Positions 56,164 through 64,000 of a stretch of 64,000 nucleotides of DNA are shown one piece after another. The position numbers were made by a program, and so were the translations under genes. The stretch's first letter is position 1. Each line of letters opens with the position of its first letter. The stretch is taken from NCBI GenBank assembly GCA_965153355.1, contig OZ231126.1:26226001-26290000 (forward strand). Direction: 5' to 3'. Source of the DNA: Flaccisagitta enflata (Eukaryota > Chaetognatha > Sagittoidea > Aphragmophora). The notes under the pieces are model-generated. The model was given only the letters and a program-made list of their open reading frames with translations, had not been told where the DNA came from and did no database searches.

Positions 56164-56384
56164 CACTAGCACAAGCAACAATTTCGAATACACCAACCTT
56201 AGAATCCAAACGCAAAACATTGAACAGTCTTCCAATGTGTCCTTGTTTTTCTTATTTTTTTCTGGCTTGTCCTTGCGTATGTCCTCGTTCTTGCCTTGAA
56301 GTGAACTCCGTCGGGAATTGAAGGAAAAATTGAGGAAAAAAAAGCAAAACAAAAGTGAAACGAGAGAGACAGAGTGAAGGGAAG

Positions 56385-56652
56385 AAAGAGAGAAAGAAAG
56401 AAAGAAAGAGTGAAAGAAAGAAAGAAAGAAAGAAAGAAACCAAGAAACCAAGAGATAAAGAAAGAAAGAGAGAGATAAAAAAGAAAGAAAGAAAGAAAGA
56501 AAGAAAAAAAGAAAGACAGGAGGAAAAAAAGAAAGAAAGAAAAAAGAAAGATAGAAAGAAAGAAAGAAGGAAAGAAAAAAAGAAACAAAGAAAGCAAGAA
56601 ACAAACAAACAATGAAATAAAGGAAGAAAGAAAGAATGAATGAAAGAAAGAC

Positions 56653-56735
<83 letters not shown>

Positions 56736-56782
56736 AAAAAAGAAAGAAAAAAAAAAGAAAGAACGAAAGAAAGAAAGAACGA

Positions 56783-56834
<52 letters not shown>

Positions 56835-56927
56835 AAAAAAGAAACTAAGTAAGCAAAAAACAAACAAACAAACAAACAAACAATGAAATAAAGGAAGAAA
56901 GAATGAATGAAAGAAAGAAAGAAATAG

Positions 56928-56982
<55 letters not shown>

Positions 56983-56985
56983 AAA
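56385..56985. repeat. (GAAA)n tract, 0.6 kb
   Basis: Long GAAA runs separated by ACAAACAA and AATGAAATAAAGGAAGAAAG blocks that recur at 56600 and 56880, showing a larger internal duplication. In the Hox3 intron. A short (AG)n follows at 57109-57141. Confidence 0.93.
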
Positions 56986-57102
56986 ATAAACGTAGATAGA
57001 ATATGAAAAGAGAATAATGTTGCAGTTGGAATCGAGATGGAAGGAAGAGATGTTGAAATCCCTGAGGACTCCGGGGCTTTCATAACTGGGTGACGGAGGA
57101 AG

Positions 57103-57145
<43 letters not shown>

Positions 57146-57339
57146 TGACAGAAAAACCGAGATGGACAGACAGCTGGACAGAAGGAAAGATATATTTTAA
57201 CATGATACGTGCCGGTTGCAGGGGCATGTGTGTCTACATACATACCCGTTAAGAAAAACGGACAGACTGACCCACCGACCAACTAACGGAGTTACCGACT
57301 GACCATTCAAATAGATAGCGGATTCCGATGACATTTGCG

Positions 57340-57790
57340 AAAGCAGATGACTGACAAACTTAATCAAAACATCATTTGCATATTGCCGCGATGGGTAATT
57401 GATTCTGAGTTGTTATGCAGAAGGGTTTTGCTCTTGTTAGAACTATTCCTCACAGCAAATCTTTTCATTTCTATTTATCTTTAATGTTTCAGGTTACTCG
57501 TGAGTAAACGATTTCTTAAGAATGACGTGATGTACTACACTTTAGTCGGATAGCCAATCAATTTGAAAATTAAAACTAGTTTGAAAATTAATAATTGCGA
57601 ATCGAGATGTTTTCGTTTCTACTTGCGCGTCATTGACCGGAAATTTGTCTGAGAAAGCGCGGCTCTTTGGCGTGTGATTGGAGCCATGAGAGCCCGTGTA
57701 ATTCGACTCCCGCGTCACCGGGAGAATCATTAATGACTCCGGTGACCACCGACTATTGGCGTAACCAAGGTTGCTACTCATTAGCGTTTA
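57340..57790. promoter_or_regulatory. possible cis-regulatory block in Hox3 intron
   Basis: About 450 nt free of simple repeats, with balanced base composition unlike its flanks. It holds an ATTTGCAT octamer (57374-57381), TAATTGATT (57396-57404) and the palindrome TCATTAATGA (57727-57736), which are POU- and Hox-type binding words. The words are short and could be chance; this is a candidate only. Confidence 0.3.
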
Positions 57791-58064
57791 GCGACGCTGA
57801 CAACGTGACCCAAAAAGAAATAGTGATTATAAAAGATAAATAAAGAATACAGACGCAGAAAATGATGAGGAATAACGAGTGGATGATACACCTTCTCTTC
57901 CATTTACTCTGTTGGGATTTGATATCCCAAAGCTTCACATTTATGTACAGACACTTCTTTCACATGCTCATCGAACGAAGACTTTCGCGCACGCAGAGAA
58001 AGTGGGTGTGTGTGCTAACGTGCATTATATGTATTATTTCTCTCCCTCTCTGTTTTTCCATTTC

Positions 58065-58220
<156 letters not shown>

Positions 58221-58333
58221 GTAGGGAACGCCATTGTAAATTCCGAGGTCCCCATTTGCATGAGACAGGATCTTGTTTATAAAAGCGATGAAGATTCTCG
58301 AGAGAATCGCAAGCGCACGATTCTCTGGAGAGA

Positions 58334-58500
58334 TTTCTTCTTCTGTCTCTGTCTCTGTCTCTGTCTCTGTCTCTTATTCTAGCTCTATCTCTGTCTCTGT
58401 CTCTTATTCTAGCTCTACCTCTGTCTCTGTCTCTTATTCTAGCTCTATTTCTGTCTCTGTCTCTTATTCTTGCTTTATCTTTGTGTCTGTCTCTATTGCT
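58334..58500. repeat. 36-nt minisatellite of CTCTGT words
   Basis: Units of TCTGTCTCTGTCTCTTATTC plus TAGCTCTATC; about four copies. Confidence 0.82.
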
Positions 58501-58943
58501 CTGTCGCAAACTCTGTCCCACTCAGTCACCCTTTGGCTGTCGCTCATACTGTCAGTTTGTCGAGATGTCCACCTATCTTTGCCTTTTAATAAACCTGCTT
58601 GTCTCTATCCCTCTCTATCTCTATCTATGTGTCTCTTTCTCTGTCTCACTGCGTTTCTATTTCTACCTTGCTGTAAACCTACTCTATCTCCACGTCTGAC
58701 TCTGTCACTCTCTTTCACTCTTTTTTGGTACAAGCGTTCTCATGCACCCAATACGAAATTCTATGAACATAGAAATATATCCATGCGCGCACGCGTAAAG
58801 TCGGCTCTCCTTTCGTAGCGTATTTTGATGCGTATAACGTAAGAAATAACCCAAGCGTGTCACAAGAGGTCGCACGGCCTCTCCTTCTACTCGCTTTTCG
58901 ATACAACCCAATCGCTCCTTTTCTATTCTTTACTTTCCTTTGT

Positions 58944-59117
<174 letters not shown>

Positions 59118-59279
59118 CTTCCAACATGGGCTCCGCAGCGTCCCAAAGCTCGCGCCAATTTGAAATTCCATTTTTGTTGCATATTTTTCGATCAGATCCT
59201 CCGTAGGCGGAGCGGAGGAGGGAGTAGGAGGAGGAGAGAGGAGGAGGAGGGAGTGGATGGGAGTGGGGGTTTGAGGTAG

Positions 59280-60190
59280 AGGGAGTAGGATGAGGACTGA
59301 GCAGAAAGAGGAGGGGGGTGTATTTTACTTGGGTCAGGTGGCATAGGCGGAGGTAGGGGTGTCTAGCTAATAAAAGAAGTTGAATACTGTTGAGTTGAAT
59401 TGCCTTTTGTAGCAAATCATAGTTCACATTACACAGTGTCAAAGTTTGAATCACAGTTACAACAGGAATGACTGCTCTAAACCATTAGGTCTTCAAGTTT
59501 CATGGGCCATCGTGGTACTCGTGGATAAAATAAAACGATTCTTATCTGGAATGCTTTGAGGTTGGGGGTTGTGGAGTCGGGGAGAAAAGCTTAATCAGTA
59601 CAAAATCGGGGGTCAATGTCTAAAAGAATTCCTTTCCATGCCCTCATGATGAACGGGAATGGCAATTGGATTATCTCCTAGGGTTCCATTTATATTTTGT
59701 CCTGCGCTCTTGCTTGAAATTATTCATTCTTACATCATACCTCGCCTAGTTCTAATTAGTTTTTATACATGTTTACTTGTGAAATGATATCATGTTTTTC
59801 GCCTTTGACTTTATTACTATTCACTGTATAACATATTGCATGCAAGCTGTTTTCTCTGACATTTCGCCGAGCCAGCCGTCATTTTAAATCCGCGCTCCTA
59901 CCAGTACCACCACGCTCCTCAATTCCCTTTCTTTACCTGTTCTTCTTCTAGAGCATATATCTCTTATCTCGCCTTTCTTTTTCTCTTTTTCTTTCCTGAC
60001 ATTCCTTATTGCCTCAATCCTCCTATTTTTTTCTTCTTCTTCTTCTCCTTTTTCTCCTTTTCTTCCTCGACTTTCTTTTCCTCCCCTATGTCCCAGCGGT
60101 TCTCTACGTGGCAGCTCACGAAATAAGCATCACAAAGGATGATTCCCTTTCAGCCTGAGGGGATCACATGTCGATGTAAGAACGAGCAAT
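59280..60190. other. Hox3 intron, repeat-poor part
   Basis: Largely free of simple repeats; no coding signal. Could hold regulatory sequence, but I see no specific motif cluster. Confidence 0.4.
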
Positions 60191-60227
60191 AGAAGCACGC
60201 ACAGAAAGAGAAAGACAGAAAAAGAGT

Positions 60228-60231
<4 letters not shown>

Positions 60232-60287
<56 letters not shown>

Positions 60288-60441
60288 AGAAAGAAAGAAG
60301 AAGAAAGAAAGAAAGAAAGAAAGAAAAGAAAGAAGAAAGAAAGAAAGAAAGAGAAGAAAGGAAAGAAAGAAGAAAGAAGAAAGAAAGAAAAGAAGAAAGA
60401 AAGAAAGAAAGAAAAAAGAAAGAAAGAAGAGAAAGAAGAAA

Positions 60442-60474
<33 letters not shown>

Positions 60475-60492
60475 AGAAAAGAAAGAAAGAAA

Positions 60493-60523
<31 letters not shown>

Positions 60524-60584
60524 AAAGAAAGAAAGAAAGAAAAGAAAAGAAATGGAAGGAAGGAGGAAGGAAGGAAGGAAGGAA

Positions 60585-60629
<45 letters not shown>

Positions 60630-60735
60630 GAAAGAAAGAAAGTAAGAAAGAAAGAAAGAAATGACGGAAGGAAGGAGGGAAGGAAGGAAGGAAGGAAGAA
60701 AGAATAAAAGGAAGGAAGGAAGGAAAGAATCAAGA
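60232..60735. repeat. (AG)n then (GAAA/GAAGAAA)n then (GGAA)n purine tract, 0.5 kb
   Basis: About 25 AG units, a long mix of GAAA and GAAGAAA, and GGAA runs at 60550-60585 and 60665-60725; purine-only over nearly the whole length. Confidence 0.93.
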
Positions 60736-60915
60736 AGACATAAGCAGCAACAACACTCACGATGAAAAATTTGGTAAGGGAAAGTAGCGAAGAGGCGAAT
60801 GAATTGTGTTTCCTGAGACGGTATTACTGACAAATTTTTAAAAGTCACCTTTGTCCGTAAAATTGCCGTAAAACATTCGCTTTTGAAAATGAAAGTTTGG
60901 CCGCCTGCCTGTCAA

Positions 60916-60916
<1 letters not shown>

Positions 60917-60993
<77 letters not shown>

Positions 60994-61016
60994 TCTCTCT
61001 CTCTCTCTCTCTCTCT
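60917..61016. repeat. compound (GT)n-(CT)n microsatellite
   Basis: About 37 GT units then 12 CT units, same order as at 58.07 kb. Confidence 0.95.
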
Positions 61017-61504
61017 CCATCATTGTCATTTGGTCAGACAATTCGACCGAAAGATGAACTCTTTGCTTCCGACTTCCGGTGGCAATTCTTCGACGTAAAC
61101 GAGCAAAAGTTGGTTGTAAAACAGTTTTCATTATCGCCGTTTAGACGGCCAAAACGATCGTAAAAACGTCCGTTACACTTTAACCACTGATTTGAACCCG
61201 AAACCCTGACGATGACGACGTCGTTGACGTCGACAACGGAGATGGTAATGATGACGTTGACGATGACGCTGACGAAGGTGACGACGCTGATGACGACAAT
61301 GCAACGACGACGCGGAAAGGAGCAATGATGAGTAATGATGGTTGTCGCCGTTGGTCTTTTGTTTGCGATTTCAAAGAAGAATCGAGGACCGTACGGAAGC
61401 GACAATCGTGACAAATGATGGAACTTCTGTTCAAGAAACGAAAGACTATCGTCTTTGGAAGTGCTTACAAAAACAAGACGAATAGTATCAATTTTTTTAT
61501 TTGC

Positions 61505-61592
61505 GCTAATGCACATCTAAAATAGGCTGTGTCCGTTGGTCGGTCTCTCGGTCGGTAACGCATTCGTTCGACGATCCACACGGTGGACATGG
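61505..61592 (-). repeat. hairpin-ended repeat, degenerate copy
   Basis: Minus strand: GTGTGGATCGTCGAACGAAT, GCGTTACCGACCGAGAGACC, CAACGGACACAGCC and a decayed end AGATGTGCATTAGCGCAAAT. Same middle as 26586-26699. Confidence 0.55.
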
Positions 61593-61599
61593 CTTTTGC

Positions 61600-62331
61600 T
61601 CTGGGCTTTGTTTTACATACTCTCATTTGGGGTTGATTTGCATATTGCAGCTAATCATGACCTTCAGACGGTAGCGATGTAGAAATTCATTTCCTAGTCA
61701 ACATTGGGATATGTTGTTGTTCCGATTAAGTCTTTTTACCTTGGGTTATGAAATTGAGAATTGCAATTCCGGTGATTTGGCAGCTGACACAATTTTTTTT
61801 CTGTTACATGTTGTAAGATCTAGCAAATGTGGCCAATGTTTCTCCGGGATTTTTTGTGCTTTTCCCTGAGAATTGCGGTTGCACATGAGCTGCTGATCAG
61901 TAAGTGTCGGTGGTGAGTTGGCTATTCATACGATGTTACGCGCCGCACTATTGTGTTTCACGCGAGCGTTCATATTCATTTGCCAGTGACATGCCCAGGC
62001 AGGCAGGCAATTCATTGCATAATCCACGGTATTTCTGAACTGAAGAAGCCTATCGGACGAACGAACCGACATGAAGACAGGCCATCTTTAAAAGAATCGT
62101 TCACGCATCGAAAAAGTTGTGATAGCAAGTCACGATCTAATTCATACTAACACACGCACTTCACTACTTGCACGCACACAAACACACGCAATATGCACAT
62201 GCGTCAAACCTAAGAGTCGTAACGACTCATCCGCACACAAGTAAAATACTCACACCCAAATATAGGAGAATATAAAAAAGAAAACAGCGTAAAAGAAGAG
62301 TCGAAGGCGTTCAAGGAAGAAGCGAAGGGAG

Positions 62332-62427
<96 letters not shown>

Positions 62428-63070
62428 CTACAACAAGTTTGCTCCAATGCAAAATATTCCTGCCCAGTCCCGCGGGACTAGGAAGCTCGTGGCCGGTCTC
62501 TCCGAGAAAAAAAAAACGACGCTATGGCGGCCATTTTCTACCTCGAATAGGGCCAAAGTAAAAAGGTTGGGTGGGGGTGACCATCCAGAAGGTGTTTGAT
62601 CGAGATGTTTGGTTGTTGCGGATGTCAAGGTCTGATGTGGGGTCGGTCAATGGTGAAAATGAAGGAACGTGGGTGCGTGGATTTATCATCGGGGGTTAGG
62701 TAAGATGTTGTAAGGTGTTGTATGGTGTTGTAAGGTGTTGTAATATTTACCAGGGGTGTATGTAATTGAGTCGCTTTTGATTACCCCCCCCCGCCTTTAC
62801 TTCCCCGCGACACGTTGCGTCGCATTTTGAAATCTATGAATCATAGACTATGATTGTCTTCCCATAGAGCAATAAAACAGTGTACTTAAGGCTTGAATAG
62901 TATCAAATTGTATTTTACTAAACAGATTTTATGATTTGGTACTGTCAAAAGTTATATTTTCTCCCAAATGTTCTCCTTTTCTCTTTTTTCCCCTTTGACT
63001 TCCTTCCCCATCTGCAAACCCTTTGATTCCCCACCCCACCCCCAAGGGGGGGGGGGGAACTCAATTATAT
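61600..63070. other. Hox3 intron, mostly unique sequence
   Basis: Except for the (AG)n tract at 62.34 kb and short G/C homopolymers, no repeat, exon or homeobox is visible. Confidence 0.4.
62336..62425. repeat. (AG)n microsatellite
   Basis: About 44 AG units. Confidence 0.95.
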
Positions 63071-63082
63071 GCAGGCCTGATA

Positions 63083-63636
63083 CAGTAGATCTCGTCTAGA
63101 CTTGAGATAGCATTGTAGGAAAACAAATGAAGCCAGGGGAGTGATATTTGAAACAGTAAACTAATAAAGGGATGCTTTATTTCCCATGATAGCTGGATGC
63201 TATGGAAACGCATTTCTATGTATTTTCTCATAGATACCAATATTTTGAGAAATTTTTTGAGGGAACATTTTTTGAAATAAAATTTGCTACAACTTTCCCA
63301 CAGTATGTTCTGTAAGAATGTTACTCGTTTAGCGGTTGCTAGGGGTTGTCACACATGGATACGCTCCCTAGCAACGGCCAAACGAGCAACATTCTTACAG
63401 AACATACTGTGGGAAAGTTAAAGCAAATTTGATTTTAAGCAATGTTCCCTAAAAAAATCTCTCAAAATATTGATACTTAAGCGAGAATACATGGAAATGT
63501 GTTTCCATGGCAACCAGCTATCATGGGGAGTTAAGCATCTTTTAATTAATCTATGATCCAAATATCGTCCCCCTGCTTTCATTCGTCTTTCCACAACGCT
63601 TGCCCCCGTTATCTCAAGTCTAGACAAGAACTACTG
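63083..63636. mobile_element. TA-flanked palindromic MITE
   Basis: Ends read CAGTAGATCTCGTCTAGACT and, inverted, CAGTAGTTCTTGTCTAGACT; TA flanks at 63081-63082 and 63637-63638. The arms pair along nearly the whole 554 nt; the inner part (63297-63345 with 63366-63418) is almost perfect. CAGT ends plus TA suggest Tc1/mariner origin. Confidence 0.85.
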
Positions 63637-64000
63637 TATGTACACACACTCGACTGATTCGCGAAGTGAAATCCTGGGCTTAAATCCATCCTTAAATGGA
63701 TATCCCTTGATTTAGAGCTTACATATAAGAATTAGTCATAGCGACAAGCAACTTAAAAGCTAAAATCAATAGATTTCAACTCAAGGATTTTCATTCGAAA
63801 GAAATACTACTTCGCGATTTACAATTAAACAAAGTAAGTGTGTACAGAGGAAGAGGTGAGGGACTTTTGGAGCATCACTTATTAGAAGAATAAAAGCGAT
63901 TGTCATCATTCCTACGTAGAGGCGAAACGTGACTGTTTATTATGAAGATGAGAAGCAGAAAAATCCGAGATCTGTACAGGTTGAAAGGGGCAAGGATGGT

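Larger units (their letters stand above)
55467..57300 (+). other. Hox3 large intron, repeat-rich first part
   Basis: Starts at the exon D donor. It contains a hairpin-ended dispersed repeat (55677-56163) and a long GAAA tract. No homeobox-like translation is seen on either strand from here to 64000. Confidence 0.6.

Noticed and set aside
57542-57781. 79-residue minus-strand frame in the Hox3 intron
   Set aside because: No start or splice context and no recognisable domain; the block is better explained as possible regulatory DNA.

Overview
The window looks like an intron-rich, repeat-saturated animal genome. Two gene models are well supported. On the plus strand (52.5-55.5 kb, running off the right edge) lies the N-terminal half of a Hox3-class gene, with a YPWM hexapeptide followed by the Hox3-type context ESRQNSKQK. 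On the minus strand (7.9-10.7 kb) is a complete-looking six-exon gene for a Y_phosphatase3-type protein phosphatase whose exon phases and splice sites all agree. An intact Hox3 hexapeptide and classical GT-AG introns indicate a bilaterian animal; the phylum cannot be fixed from this window. No homeobox is visible, so the Hox3 homeodomain exon should lie to the right of position 64000, which makes that intron at least 8.5 kb long.

Layout: 0-3.1 kb AT-rich DNA, a 20-nt minisatellite, a 1-kb GATATGATATAT satellite and several copies of a hairpin-ended repeat; 3.1-7.7 kb mostly non-coding with GA microsatellites and one orphan splice-bounded exon candidate (5.4 kb); 7.9-10.7 kb the phosphatase gene; 11-25 kb minisatellites (20-80 nt units), GA/GAA/CAA microsatellites and a TA-flanked MITE (17.1-17.6 kb); 25-33 kb a cluster of hairpin-ended repeats and an orphan open exon (26.1 kb); 33-51 kb microsatellites, two MITEs (39.0-40.0 kb) and further dispersed repeats; 52.5-55.5 kb Hox3 exons; 55.5-64 kb the Hox3 intron with a possible regulatory block (57.3-57.8 kb), long GAAA and CT tracts and a TA-flanked MITE at the right end.

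The most unusual content is two families of dispersed repeats that I do not recognise. One (about 18 full or partial copies, 75-490 nt) begins AACAA plus a small hairpin, contains a (GGAC)n or (CGAC)n run, and ends in a second hairpin followed by AAAAA. Stem sequences differ between copies but the differences are compensatory, and within a copy a 9-11 nt word near the 5' end is the reverse complement of the 3' arm of the terminal hairpin, so each subfamily carries a matched pair of end words. The other family (four copies) has a GGTCAGCG(G/A)TACCC end, inverted GGGCAGCGGCCCC repeats and a 20-21 nt minisatellite core.

The two genes have no evident functional link; they are neighbours about 42 kb apart in divergent orientation. 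Most of the remaining open reading frames are translations of simple repeats.
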